NCBI RefSeq assembly: GCF_016924755.1
Contig: NZ_JAFFJX010000002.1
Span: forward strand, 868,001 to 932,000
Direction of reading: 5' to 3'
Origin: Longitalea arenae
GTDB taxonomy: Bacteria; Bacteroidota; Bacteroidia; Chitinophagales; Chitinophagaceae
DNA: 64,000 bases
In this document: positions 34,582 through 44,187 of the stretch, piece by piece
Layout: every line of letters begins with the position of its first letter
Position numbering within the stretch: position 1 is the first letter of the stretch
Notes under the pieces: generated by a model
Seen by the model: only the letters and a program-made list of their open reading frames with translations
Databases searched by the model: none
What the model was told of the DNA's origin: nothing
Made by a program: the position numbers and the translations under genes

Positions 34582-37062
34582 ATGACTGATCAATTATTAG
34601 GGATAACGGTCTCGGATGCATTCAAAAAAATGAACCATATAGCGCAGGCGATTGCGCGTGAACATATGCATCCGCATATTGCGCCACCACATCTGTTAAA
34701 AGCGTTATTGCATAAAGACGCGGGATTGCAATCCCTGCTAAAGCAACTGGATAAAGACATTTATTATATGGAAGAATGGGCGGATGTGCGTTTGGAAACA
34801 CTGCCCAAAGCCACCCGCCTCGATGATACGCTTAGCCCCGATGAACCGGTGAAAGCGGTGATGGAAGAAGCTGATACCATCCGGTTAATGACCGGCAGTG
34901 ATGAACTGGAAACCCTGCATGTGCTGGCAGCTTTAAGCACACCAGGGGTTGGCTTCAGTTATGAACAGTTGAAAACCTTTCCCATTCAAAGGCAGGAATT
35001 ATTGGCGCAATCAGTGGCTGATGCAACCCTGAGCAAGATCGCCGGCGTTGCAACAACCAATGTCACAGCAAAACATTCCAGTCACCAGGCCTTGTTGAAA
35101 TATTGTACCCATAAAAATGAACGGGCCAAAGCGGGTAAGATCGATCCTATTACCGGCCGGGATAAAGAGATCAGGGCAATGGCTGAGATCCTGGGCCGCC
35201 GGTCAAAACCCAATGTGTTGATCATTGGCGAACCGGGTGTGGGTAAATCAGCCCTGGTAGATGGATTCACCCTGGCCATTGAAGAAAAGAAAGTGCCGCG
35301 CTTCCTGGAGAACGCCCAGGTGTTTGAACTCGACAACGGCGCGTTGGCAGCCGGCGCATCGTATAAAGGCGAAGTAGAAGAGCGCTTGAAAAATATTATC
35401 CAGGAAGTAAAACAATTCGAAAAGGCCATTCTCTTCATTGATGAAATGCATGTACTGATGGATAAACAGGGCGCCATGGCCGGCGCGGCCAATTTATTAA
35501 AACCCGAACTGGCGCGCGGCGAACTCACCGTTATTGGCGCCACCACGCTGGAAGAATACCGCAAGCATATTGAAAAGGATGAAGCTTTTGCCCGGCGCTT
35601 TGATGTTATCCAGGTAGATGAACCTGATGCTGCCACCACTTTCCGCATGATGCAAATGATCATGCCGCACTACCGCAAACACCATGGTATAGCCATTGAA
35701 GATGACACCCTGCATGACACCATCCGCCTGGCAAAACGCTATGTAAAAGACCGCCGTTTGCCCGATGCGGCCATTGACCTGGCCGATCATACCATGGCAG
35801 CCCTTCGCCTTGCCCGGGATACCGGCAAACAGGTAGTGGAAGAAATGCGGGCGGCTTTTGATGACATGAATAAAGAACCGGAGAAATATACAGCAGACGA
35901 TTGGAAATGGCATTACAACCAGTTGCGCAACAAGCTCAGTCCGATCTTATGGGCCGCGGTACAGGCAGAAGCGGATCCCATGCAAATGACAACGGCCGCC
36001 GAGATCATTGCTTATCTGCATACAGCCTACGATGCCGTATCAACAATGGCTGCAGACGAGCGCTTAACATTGAACCATGCCGATGTGGCTGCTATTGTAG
36101 CACACAAAACAGGTATTCCCATTGGTAAAGTGCAGGCGCAGGAAAAAGAACGGTTATTAAAAATGGAGGAGATGCTGAAACAACGGGTGGTAGGGCAGGA
36201 TCATGCCATCCGGTCGATCAGCGAAGCCATTCTTGAATCAAGAGCTGGTTTGGGCAAACCGGGTCAACCCATTGGCTCTTTCTTCTTCCTGGGACCTACC
36301 GGTACCGGTAAAACGGAACTGGCCAAAGCGCTGGCAGATTTCCTGTTCCAGGATGAAGCTTCGATGATCCGGTTCGATATGTCGGAATTTAAAGAAGAAC
36401 ATTCCGCTGCTTTATTATATGGCGCACCGCCGGGCTATGTGGGTTATGAAGAAGGCGGTCTGCTGATCAACAAGATCAGGCAGCAACCGTATTCTGTAGT
36501 GCTGTTCGATGAAATTGAAAAGGCCCACCAGTCGGTCTTCGACATCTTTTTACAGATCATGGATGAAGGCAAGCTGCACGACAAGCTGGGCAAGGAAGGT
36601 GATTTCTCCAACGCACTGATCATCTTTACGTCCAATATCGGCAGTCAGTATGTGGTGGATTCTTTTAATAAGAACCAGGTTCCTTCTTCTTCCCAGTTGA
36701 TGGAGATCATGAGTAATTATTTCAGGCCTGAGTTCCTGGGGCGCTTAACGGAGATCTGTCCTTTCGCCCCCATGACCAATGAGATGGTTGAACGCATCCT
36801 CAACATTCAATTGCGCGGTTTATATAGTTCACTGGAAAAGCAGGGTATTACATTACAGCTCAGCGATGCAGCTAAAAAACAATTAGCAGTTATGGGCTTT
36901 GCTCCTCAATATGGAGCCAGGCCACTGGCCGGCGTTATCAGGAATAACCTTCGGCGGCCTTTATCGCGTAAGATCATTAGTGGTGAAGCAGGCGCTGCTG
37001 GTGCATCAACATTGACACTGGATCTGGACGCTAACGGCCTCTTTGAATGGAAGAGTGCATAA
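34582..37062 (+). CDS. tssH: TssH/ClpV, T6SS sheath-recycling AAA+ ATPase
   Basis: The 826-aa Clp-family protein has an N-domain (residues 1-150) and two AAA+ modules. The first has Walker A GEPGVGKSA (about residue 216) and Walker B ILFIDEMHVL; the second has GPTGTGKTE (about 571) and VVLFDEIEKAH, with the ClpB-type C-terminal domain. It unfolds contracted sheath (TssB/TssC) for reuse. The middle domain is shorter than in ClpB, which separates ClpV-type from disaggregase. Its location directly upstream of tssB supports TssH rather than ClpB. Confidence 0.9.
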   Translation: MTDQLLGITVSDAFKKMNHIAQAIAREHMHPHIAPPHLLKALLHKDAGLQSLLKQLDKDIYYMEEWADVRLETLPKATRLDDTLSPDEPVKAVMEEADTIRLMTGSDELETLHVLAALSTPGVGFSYEQLKTFPIQRQELLAQSVADATLSKIAGVATTNVTAKHSSHQALLKYCTHKNERAKAGKIDPITGRDKEIRAMAEILGRRSKPNVLIIGEPGVGKSALVDGFTLAIEEKKVPRFLENAQVFELDNGALAAGASYKGEVEERLKNIIQEVKQFEKAILFIDEMHVLMDKQGAMAGAANLLKPELARGELTVIGATTLEEYRKHIEKDEAFARRFDVIQVDEPDAATTFRMMQMIMPHYRKHHGIAIEDDTLHDTIRLAKRYVKDRRLPDAAIDLADHTMAALRLARDTGKQVVEEMRAAFDDMNKEPEKYTADDWKWHYNQLRNKLSPILWAAVQAEADPMQMTTAAEIIAYLHTAYDAVSTMAADERLTLNHADVAAIVAHKTGIPIGKVQAQEKERLLKMEEMLKQRVVGQDHAIRSISEAILESRAGLGKPGQPIGSFFFLGPTGTGKTELAKALADFLFQDEASMIRFDMSEFKEEHSAALLYGAPPGYVGYEEGGLLINKIRQQPYSVVLFDEIEKAHQSVFDIFLQIMDEGKLHDKLGKEGDFSNALIIFTSNIGSQYVVDSFNKNQVPSSSQLMEIMSNYFRPEFLGRLTEICPFAPMTNEMVERILNIQLRGLYSSLEKQGITLQLSDAAKKQLAVMGFAPQYGARPLAGVIRNNLRRPLSRKIISGEAGAAGASTLTLDLDANGLFEWKSA

Positions 37063-37434
37063 GCAAACTGAATTTAGTATATGTATGGCTTTGTGATAAT
37101 GTGAATAACTAACAGCCATGCCAATGTCAAAAAAATGAGACTCCGTGCAACATTAACTTTATATGAATTGTCACCGTTACTAACGGAAATAAATAAATTT
37201 ATTTATTCATATTAGCGCTTGATTAGAAAGATTTTCAAGCGTGTTTTTACTTAAAGGTTACTGGGGATTTTTAATTAATTGTTTGTTCTTTAAAAATTTG
37301 GATTGAAATTTGTAAAACCCATCCAGGAATTTTTTGTCTGATATCCAATCCATAAACCCCGGTTTGTTCGTAAATTATATTCGATTGTGCATTACGGAGA
37401 GCCAGTCTTATTCTGAAAACCAAAAATATCTATC
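37063..37434. other. 372-bp AT-rich region between tssH and tssB
   Basis: No gene is present. The AT-rich sequence contains TATATTCG (37376-37383), a one-mismatch -7 box 51 bases before the tssB ATG, but no well-spaced -33 partner. A separate promoter for the sheath genes is plausible. Confidence 0.4.
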
Positions 37435-37887
37435 ATGAGCATTGAACCTTATGGAATTGGTGGTACGGAAGTAAAAACAGATGCTTTCGAAGCCTTTGCA
37501 GACATTCCTCAAAACCGCGTTTTGCTGGCGGAAAAACTCACTTACGATCCTCCTGTTAAACCTGTTATTGTAGAAGGTTTAACCAGTATCGACGATGTTT
37601 TCGAAAATTACAAACCGAAGGTGGATATGACCTTTGAAACGGAAGACGGCGCCATGCGCAGGGAAACCCTTCATTTCAAAGGACTGGCCGATTTTGGCGC
37701 CAAGGGTATCATTGCCCAAAGTGAATACCTGGGAGATGTAAATATGCAGCAATTGCAATATCAGAAGATCATCAAGCAATTAAAGAGCAACAAACTGCTT
37801 AAACAGGCGCTCGCCAATCCTGAAACAAAGGATCATATTATTAAAGCTTTACAGTCGCTTATCCAGGAGCTTGACTCGGCCAGGTAA
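37435..37887 (+). CDS. tssB: TssB, T6SS small sheath protein
   Basis: The 150-aa protein matches TssB/VipA: IYFDNxxPKVDMTFE is recognisable as FENYKPKVDMTFETEDG, and the C-terminal KIIKQLKSNKLLKQALANPETKDHIIKAL helix that pairs with TssC is present. TssB and TssC polymerise into the contractile sheath. It is 43 bases before tssC. Confidence 0.9.
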   Translation: MSIEPYGIGGTEVKTDAFEAFADIPQNRVLLAEKLTYDPPVKPVIVEGLTSIDDVFENYKPKVDMTFETEDGAMRRETLHFKGLADFGAKGIIAQSEYLGDVNMQQLQYQKIIKQLKSNKLLKQALANPETKDHIIKALQSLIQELDSAR

Positions 37888-37930
37888 GATCCCTATTACT
37901 TATTTATCTGTTTATCATTAAATCGTTATC

Positions 37931-39304
37931 ATGAGTACTGAATCCATTAAACCCGCCCAGCAAACGGCTCTTAAGGAAGCGTTGCAACCGGTTGAACAAC
38001 TGGAAAACAGTGTGCAGGGCCTTGCTAAATTCGGCGGATTTGATCTGCTGGAATCAGCTATCGATGCTGTACAAAATATCAATCCCGAAAGAAAGGCCAG
38101 GAAAAAGATCTTCCTCGAAGAGAGCAGTAAAAAAGAAGAGCGTACTGCGCTTAAGAAAACACTGAAGCTGTGGCTGGATGTACTGCAAAGCGCCGATGAT
38201 CCTGCCGATATGATCAAAATTTGTAATGAAAGGTCAGAACAGGCAGGCCAGGTATTGAAAAAGAACCTGAAAGCTGCTGTTAAAGAAACCGAACAACTGG
38301 AAAGATCCTACCGCTCTGTAGCCCTCTTCTTTAAAAATACAGAAAGCCTTAAGGTTAAGAATGTATCGGTCATGAATGCCGATCCCGATCAATTGAGGGA
38401 TCTCGACAATACCCGTTTTATTGATGCTGTTCACAACGAGCTGGTTGATAATTACGACCGCCTCGACCTGCGTAATAACTACAGCATTCTCATCCTGCCC
38501 GGCTATCTAGGCAGCAATAAAGTAGTGGAAAAATGGGCAAAGATCGCTTATGAGAATAAAGTAATGCTGGTGACCGATTTCGAAGACCTTGATTCACCGG
38601 ATGATGTCATGGAATTGTTCGAAGCAGCGAATCTTACCGGTGGCGATCCTTATCGTTCGAATGTGATCATGGCCTGTAACTGGCTGGTTGGCCGTGGCCG
38701 TTTTGCAGAGATCGAAGAAGAGGACGACCTCATGGTGCCTCCATCAGCCGCATTGGCCGGAAAGATCTACAACACCCTGATGTCGCAGGTTACAGCCGGT
38801 AAAAAATTCGGTGGCATCAATGAAGTAGACGGCGTTCGCTTCGACCTGAAGAAAAGTGAAATTGCCAGCCTGGAGAAACTGGGTCTGATTCCCATGGTGA
38901 AAGAATACGGCAAGGTAATGGCATTTTCGGCCAAAACCCTGTTCAATGGCGACAATCTCGGCTTACAAACATACTCGGTAGTGCGGGTGTTTGATTATGT
39001 TACCAAAGTGATGATGGACTTTTTGAACCGTCGTGCTTTTGAGAACTTCAACGCATCCACGAGAAAGGAATTGAACGGTCAGATCGTTAAATTCCTCGAT
39101 GGCATTACTGGTCCGAATAAATTGATTGAAAACTTTACCATCAAGCGGTTTGAGCAGGACCCTGTTCAGAAAGACCGCATCTACCTCGACATTCATCTGA
39201 AACCGTATTTCCCCGCAAAAACCTTCATGATCAAGTTAGAGGGGCAGAAGGGAGACGACGCCGATAAAACGGAGTGGTCTTCAAAATACGAGCAGGATAA
39301 ATAG
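37931..39304 (+). CDS. tssC: TssC, T6SS large sheath protein
   Basis: The 457-aa protein has the VipB/TssC features: LVDNYDRLDLRNNYSILILP in place of the usual sheath strand, FEDLDSPDDVMELFEAANLTGGDPYRSNVIMACNWLVGRGRFAEIEEEDD in the middle domain, and a C-terminal domain with HLKPYFPAKTFMIKLEG. It forms the outer sheath with TssB. No tube gene follows immediately; the hcp genes start 428 bases later, after a repeat-rich gap. Confidence 0.9.
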   Translation: MSTESIKPAQQTALKEALQPVEQLENSVQGLAKFGGFDLLESAIDAVQNINPERKARKKIFLEESSKKEERTALKKTLKLWLDVLQSADDPADMIKICNERSEQAGQVLKKNLKAAVKETEQLERSYRSVALFFKNTESLKVKNVSVMNADPDQLRDLDNTRFIDAVHNELVDNYDRLDLRNNYSILILPGYLGSNKVVEKWAKIAYENKVMLVTDFEDLDSPDDVMELFEAANLTGGDPYRSNVIMACNWLVGRGRFAEIEEEDDLMVPPSAALAGKIYNTLMSQVTAGKKFGGINEVDGVRFDLKKSEIASLEKLGLIPMVKEYGKVMAFSAKTLFNGDNLGLQTYSVVRVFDYVTKVMMDFLNRRAFENFNASTRKELNGQIVKFLDGITGPNKLIENFTIKRFEQDPVQKDRIYLDIHLKPYFPAKTFMIKLEGQKGDDADKTEWSSKYEQDK

Positions 39305-39732
39305 TACTGAGTGCATTCGATGTATCTGAGCATAGGTATAGTTCCAGGTTTCAGGTTGCAGGGAAGTACAGCTGCACTGATGCCCTTTGAAACCTGTTAC
39401 TTGTAACCTGTAACACTGGCATGCCAGGATAAGCTCGAACATCTGGCTGCTTAAGCTTAGAGTAACTCAGATACATTTAAAATCCAAGCCTCACCCAACG
39501 GCCACCCCCGTTCCTTGAGTCACCTCAATGGATACCCATTCTGTAGTAGCAAATGACAGTATCATTGTCCAATGATGCTGCAAGGAGTCTATTTGCATGG
39601 CCGTTTTTAACTCCAGGTTTTAACACCGCCTAGTAAACTATTATTTGGTCAGGACTGGTTCCCGGCCAACAGGGATCGTTTTTTTTATTTTTTGGTCTAT
39701 ATACCATTTTTTTAATCATCAAACCATTAATT
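39305..39732. other. Repeat-rich region between tssC and tssD
   Basis: No gene is present. It contains the large inverted element at 39321-39475. A short GGTTCCC ... GGGATC hairpin with a run of seven T (about 39655-39685) lies just before the hcp genes and could be an attenuator or terminator. Confidence 0.45.
39321..39475. repeat. Large inverted element with GGTTTCAGGTTGCAGG words
   Basis: Exact 10-bp arms TGTATCTGAG (39321-39330) and CTCAGATACA (39466-39475) enclose CAGGTTTCAGGTTGCAGG words on the left and CCTGTTACTTGTAACCTGTAAC-like words (quoted in parts: CCTGTTACTT, GTAACCTG) on the right. A long imperfect hairpin results. Confidence 0.7.
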
Positions 39733-40119
39733 ATGTCTTTTAAAGCAAAATTGAAAGTTGCCGGAAAGGATGTGAATGTCCTCTCATGTACCTATGCATT
39801 GAAACAGGAAACCGATGCAACAGGCCGTCCTTCCTCTATCACCCGCGGTGGTAAGATCACCATGACCGTTGAGTCTACCGGCGACACCCATTTATTCGAG
39901 TGGATGATAAACAACTTTGAACGCAAAGACGGTTCAGTTGTTTTCGTAAAGCGTGATACCGATGCCACCCTGAAAGAACTGAAATTCAGCGAAGCTTATC
40001 TGGTAGAGTACCGCGAGAATTTTGACAATGCAAACGATATGCCTGTTACCGAAACCTTTACGCTCAGCGCCAAAAGCATTGAAGTAGGTAGCGGTAAACA
40101 TGAAAACGAGTGGGTATAA
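39733..40119 (+). CDS. tssD: TssD1, Hcp-type T6SS tube protein
   Basis: The 128-aa protein belongs to the Bacteroidetes TssD/Hcp group: MSFKAKLKVAGK opens a beta-barrel, with IKITMTVESTGDTHLFEWM-like strands (here GKITMTVESTGDTHLFEWMI) and TFTLSAKSIEV near the end. It stacks as hexamers to form the inner tube. The next gene is a diverged second copy. Codon use matches the flanking genes. Confidence 0.88.
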   Translation: MSFKAKLKVAGKDVNVLSCTYALKQETDATGRPSSITRGGKITMTVESTGDTHLFEWMINNFERKDGSVVFVKRDTDATLKELKFSEAYLVEYRENFDNANDMPVTETFTLSAKSIEVGSGKHENEWV

Positions 40120-40230
40120 TTAAAAGTATCATCAGTAGTAAATGAAGGAATGCCATTCATCCCGAACGCCTGGGATGAATGGCCCCTTCCATAAAAGCCT
40201 AGTTTATACTAAAACACTAATCAATTTTCC

Positions 40231-40620
40231 ATGTCATTCCTAGCAAAACTTAAGTTAGATGGCGAAGAGTTGAATGTGCTGCATTGTGCATTTCGTTTTA
40301 CGCAGGCTACCGATGGAACCGGAAAACCTACTGCGATTCCGCAAGGTGGCGCTGTAACGCTCATAGTAGAAAGCAATGGAAATACCGCCCTGTTCGATTG
40401 GATGATCAGTCCAACACAGACCAAAAGCGGCTCCATTACTTTTTATCGCCGGGATAATTTAAGCAAACTGAAGACCCTGCAGTTTTCCGATGCGCATTGT
40501 GTAGATTATTACGAGACCTATGATCACAACAGTGAGAGCCCGATGCAGGTGCAGATAACACTCAGCGCCAAAGAAGTGAAGTTAAATGAATCGAAATTCA
40601 AGAACAACTGGCCGCAGTGA
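40231..40620 (+). CDS. tssD: TssD2, second Hcp-type tube protein
   Basis: The 129-aa protein shares the fold pattern of the preceding gene (MSFLAKLKLDGEELNVLHC; VTLIVESNGNTALFDWM; ITLSAKEVKL), with roughly 40 percent identity by eye. Two Hcp proteins side by side may mean different tube or cargo specificities. It sits upstream of vgrG, with repeats between. Confidence 0.88.
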   Translation: MSFLAKLKLDGEELNVLHCAFRFTQATDGTGKPTAIPQGGAVTLIVESNGNTALFDWMISPTQTKSGSITFYRRDNLSKLKTLQFSDAHCVDYYETYDHNSESPMQVQITLSAKEVKLNESKFKNNWPQ

Positions 40621-40681
40621 TACGAAAGGCTGAAGGAAAGGCTTAAAGCTAAGGCGAAAGGCAGGTTCCCGATTATTTGTC

Positions 40682-40800
40682 TACGCGCATTAGCACAACT
40701 TGTCCCGCGCTGCGGGATTAGTAAATCAGCACAACTTGTCCCGCCTTGCGGGATTAGCACATTAGTATTAGCATTGACCAATAACCATAAACGACATAAC
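40682..40800. repeat. Tandem 36-bp repeat with hairpins plus TTAGCA words
   Basis: AGCACAACTTGTCCCGC starts two units at 40692 and 40728 (period 36). Each holds a CCCGC ... GCGGG hairpin and ends GGGATTAG. Further TTAGCACATTAG and TTAGTATTAGCAT words continue to the vgrG start. The unit looks like a hairpin inserted in the TTAGCA-family element. Confidence 0.7.
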
Positions 40801-40807
40801 ATTTTTT

Positions 40808-42631
40808 ATGGCCCAACTAATTAGTAGCAATATAACCATTGCCGGAACTCCTATTAAACAAATTACCTCTTTTCAGCTAACCCAGAATATCTTCGATCAC
40901 CATTATTTCCGGCTTGTATGTCCTGCAGAGTCCCTTGAAGGAATGGAAGGAGGCATGTTACAATCTTCCCGTAACCTCATCGGAGGTATATTACAGGCAT
41001 CCTTCAGCACCCCGGGCACCGGCAGCGGATTGCAGTTCAGGGGTATTGTGATGCAGGTGGAAGCCGACCGGTTCAGCGGTCATACAGGCAATATCATTAT
41101 CTCCGGAACCAGTCCCACCATTGTACTGGATAATGGTCCCCACTGTAAAAGCTGGGAGAAAAAGGCCATCAAGAACATTGCGCAGGATGTATTGAAACAT
41201 TTTCCGCAAAACCTGCTGCAACCGCAGATCTCACCCTCTTATCCGGAAACATTGGCTTACATGGTCCAGTACAAACAAACGGCCTGGCAATTCCTCTCAT
41301 TCCTCTGCGCCAACTATGGCGAATGGTTGTTCTACGATGGCAACCAGCTGCAGCTCGGAGCACCCAAAGCTTCAGAAGCCACAGCGCTCACATTCGGCAG
41401 CAATATCAGCCGTTTCAGTATGGCCCTGCAGGTACAGCCGGCCAACAGCCAGATGATGGCATATGATTACCTCAATCATGAAGTATATAACAGTACGCCG
41501 CAAAGCATAGAAAGCAAAGCCGGGCTCAACGAGCTGGGCCGTCATGTACTGCAGGCCAGTAACAATGTTTATGCTACGCAGCCCAAATTCTGGAACAACC
41601 AGTTCGTGAGTAATAAAAAACAGCTGGACGATGCCATTAATATCCGTACGGCTATGCAAAGCAGTAATACGGTTCGTTTCACCGGAAGCAGCCAGCATCC
41701 GGGGGTTAAGATCGGCGGCAACATCAATGTACAGGGCCGCAACATGTATAACCTGTCGGGTGAAAATTATGGTGAGTATACCGTGCTTTCCATCAGTCAT
41801 TATTTCGATGGGCATGGCAATTACAACAATGAATTTACCGCTGTTCCTGCCGGCATAAAAGTGCCGCCTGTAAAAGCCGGCGCCATGCCGCATTCAGAAA
41901 CACAAAGCGGTATTGTAACTGATAACCACGATCCTAAAGGCCTGGGCCGGGTGCGGGTAAAATTTCACTGGATGAACGGAACCGAGAAAACACCCTGGAT
42001 CAGAGTGACCAGTCCACATGGAGGTGGCGGTAAAGGAATGTTTTTTATACCGGAAGTAGGCGAAGAAGTGATCGTAGGGTTCGAAGGCGACAGTCCTACC
42101 AAGCCCTATATTATAGGAACAGTATACCATGGCAAGGCGCCCAATGCCTTCAGCAATGGCGGCAACGATGTAAAAGCCCTGCAAACCCGGAGTGGTAATA
42201 AGGTAATTATGAATGATGCCGATGGCAGTATACTCGTCGAGGATAAAGACGGCAGCAGCATTCTGCTCGATGGTTCCGGAAACATAACCGTGAACGCCAA
42301 GAAAAAGATCTGGATCGACGCCAAGGAAGAAATAAAGCTTACCACAAAAAATATGATCATCGATGTGGAAGAGGAGATCAAAGTAGATGCAAAGACACTG
42401 ACCGGTACGCTTACTGATATCTGTACCTGGAAAGGGTTAAATGAAATGACCATTTATTCAGAAAAACTGGCAAACGTGAAGTCAGATAATCTGACCAAAG
42501 TGCACGGCGAAAGTGATACAAAGATAAGTGGCAATAAAAGCGTAAGCGTCGATTCGTCGGAAGGCCAGGTATCAATAGATGGCCACCTGAACACCTGCGT
42601 TGTGGGCGGTCAGGTACTGATCAATTGCTAA
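40808..42631 (+). CDS. tssI: TssI/VgrG spike protein
   Basis: The 607-aa protein has the gp27-like N-terminal region (residues 1-340) and the gp5 OB-fold at about 365-460 (GLGRVRVKFHWMNGTEKTPWIRV ... FFIPEVGEEVIVGFEGDSPTKPYIIGTVYHG). A C-terminal beta-helix follows with repeated acidic and Asn-Lys strands (NITVNAKKKIWIDAKEEIKLTT). It forms the trimeric spike at the tip of the Hcp tube. No enzymatic C-terminal extension is seen, so cargo is probably carried by the PAAR-Rhs protein downstream. Confidence 0.92.
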   Translation: MAQLISSNITIAGTPIKQITSFQLTQNIFDHHYFRLVCPAESLEGMEGGMLQSSRNLIGGILQASFSTPGTGSGLQFRGIVMQVEADRFSGHTGNIIISGTSPTIVLDNGPHCKSWEKKAIKNIAQDVLKHFPQNLLQPQISPSYPETLAYMVQYKQTAWQFLSFLCANYGEWLFYDGNQLQLGAPKASEATALTFGSNISRFSMALQVQPANSQMMAYDYLNHEVYNSTPQSIESKAGLNELGRHVLQASNNVYATQPKFWNNQFVSNKKQLDDAINIRTAMQSSNTVRFTGSSQHPGVKIGGNINVQGRNMYNLSGENYGEYTVLSISHYFDGHGNYNNEFTAVPAGIKVPPVKAGAMPHSETQSGIVTDNHDPKGLGRVRVKFHWMNGTEKTPWIRVTSPHGGGGKGMFFIPEVGEEVIVGFEGDSPTKPYIIGTVYHGKAPNAFSNGGNDVKALQTRSGNKVIMNDADGSILVEDKDGSSILLDGSGNITVNAKKKIWIDAKEEIKLTTKNMIIDVEEEIKVDAKTLTGTLTDICTWKGLNEMTIYSEKLANVKSDNLTKVHGESDTKISGNKSVSVDSSEGQVSIDGHLNTCVVGGQVLINC

Positions 42632-42779
42632 ACTGATTGTAATAGCCCAGCATATATGTGCTGCATGGCCGGAAAATATTTTAGTTGTTGTAATTCTTCA
42701 TCCTGATATTATTTGGATGGCCTGGATCTCAGCAACTAAAATAATTTCTGTGTAAAGGACCGTATTAAATACCTTATTT

Positions 42780-44147
42780 ATGAACGAGCATAATCCCATA
42801 ACCATTCGGATCGATGAAATGGTGAAGGTCTGGAATACGAACGTTGAACCCCACCACACTCTTATCCGCTGGATGTTGAAACCGGAAGATCACCGCATGT
42901 ACGAAGGATTTTGCAGGCTCGAAGCCTCGCCCCATGGAAAACTCAACAACCTGTTCGTATTCTTTTATACACCGTTTACATCTGTAAAAACCTATAGCCA
43001 TGACCTTATTGAGAACTGGCTCCGGGAATATGATGATCCAAAACAAAAACAACTGCTCGAAAAAGCAGGAATAAAAACGGCCTGGGAGTGCAGCGCCTTC
43101 CGCCAGGCAGTGGAAGAGAAGAACTATACCGCTTGCAATAAGTTATTACCCGAAATGATCCAGTCGTACAGGAACTGGATCGGTCAACCGGAAGTTCCTT
43201 TTGTATTCAGTCTTTTGCCCAAACATATGAACAGTGTGCAGCAATTTGAGCAATGGTTGCAGCAATGGATGGAACAGATCAAAGAACCAGGTATGCAGCT
43301 ATTGGTATTCGATCATGTTGATGGCAATTTCTGGGGGAAAGTATTTGAACAATACACCGGTTATACCGTAACGTTAAAACATGATCTGCGGATGCAGGAC
43401 GCCATCCGGCAGATAGCTACCGCTGGCGCTGCCACCGATCCCTATGCATTTTTCAGAAAATGTATGTTCGAAATGGGCGAGGCTGCCAGCAAAAAGAACA
43501 AAGCCGGGGTGTTTGAATGGGGCGAGAAGGCCATTGAAAGCGGTAAGAAGACGGGCGATACAAATCTGCTTGCCACAGCGTATATCAGTTATGCCGGCAT
43601 GTTGTTCAATTTTAAAGACCATGAGCGCATCAATGCGTTGCTCGATACCGGCATCCGTTTATGCAAACAGGAAATTGCCCGCGGCAATGAATCCATCAAA
43701 CCCATGTTGCTGCAATATTATACCTACAAGGGAGCTGATTGCCAGATCCAGAAAGAAAGAAAAGAAGCCCTGGAGTGGTTTATGAAAGCCGGCGAGGAAG
43801 CGGTCGCCTACAACTTCGCCGGCCAGGCCGTATCGGCTTATTACAAAGCCTGGATCTTTGCCGATTACAAGAGCTGGCAGGAAGAAAAACTACAGGCAGC
43901 CCGGCAGGCATTACAACTCAGCAGCCAGCTGACCATAGAGGAGATCCAGGCGTCTGAATACCCCTTTATGGCTTATGATTACGTTCAACATAAAAGATCT
44001 ACAGAAGACGAGCTGGCAGTGACCGTTAACAATAAAATGACAGCAGCCTATGGCGACGACTGGCAAAAGACCGTTGAAGAACTGAAACAGAATTATACCA
44101 GGAAAAAGATCAGGCAGGCGAACGAGGGTGAAATTGCGGTTCATTGA
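42780..44147 (+). CDS. Unrecognised protein, probable T6SS adaptor, 455 aa
   Basis: I do not recognise a family. The N-terminal half is a mixed alpha/beta region (NNLFVFFYTPFTSV ... LFSLLPKHMN; LLVFDHVDGNFWG). The C-terminal half, from about 215, is a series of helical pairs with TPR-like character (AFFRKCMFEMGEAASKKNKAGVFEWGEKAIE; TNLLATAYISYAGMLFNF; ALEWFMKAGEEAVAYNFAGQAVSAYYKAW). It has no signal peptide. It lies between vgrG and the Rhs gene, the usual site of effector-loading adaptors (e.g. DUF4123, DUF2169), and is in the same direction. The position suggests it helps fix the Rhs protein to VgrG; this is inference. Confidence 0.7.
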   Translation: MNEHNPITIRIDEMVKVWNTNVEPHHTLIRWMLKPEDHRMYEGFCRLEASPHGKLNNLFVFFYTPFTSVKTYSHDLIENWLREYDDPKQKQLLEKAGIKTAWECSAFRQAVEEKNYTACNKLLPEMIQSYRNWIGQPEVPFVFSLLPKHMNSVQQFEQWLQQWMEQIKEPGMQLLVFDHVDGNFWGKVFEQYTGYTVTLKHDLRMQDAIRQIATAGAATDPYAFFRKCMFEMGEAASKKNKAGVFEWGEKAIESGKKTGDTNLLATAYISYAGMLFNFKDHERINALLDTGIRLCKQEIARGNESIKPMLLQYYTYKGADCQIQKERKEALEWFMKAGEEAVAYNFAGQAVSAYYKAWIFADYKSWQEEKLQAARQALQLSSQLTIEEIQASEYPFMAYDYVQHKRSTEDELAVTVNNKMTAAYGDDWQKTVEELKQNYTRKKIRQANEGEIAVH

Positions 44148-44187
44148 ACCTGGCACCGTACAGTAGATTATCCACTAAAAAACCTAT

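Noticed and set aside
34582-37062. Reading the ATPase as ClpB disaggregase
   Set aside because: Its short middle domain and location directly before tssB fit TssH/ClpV better.
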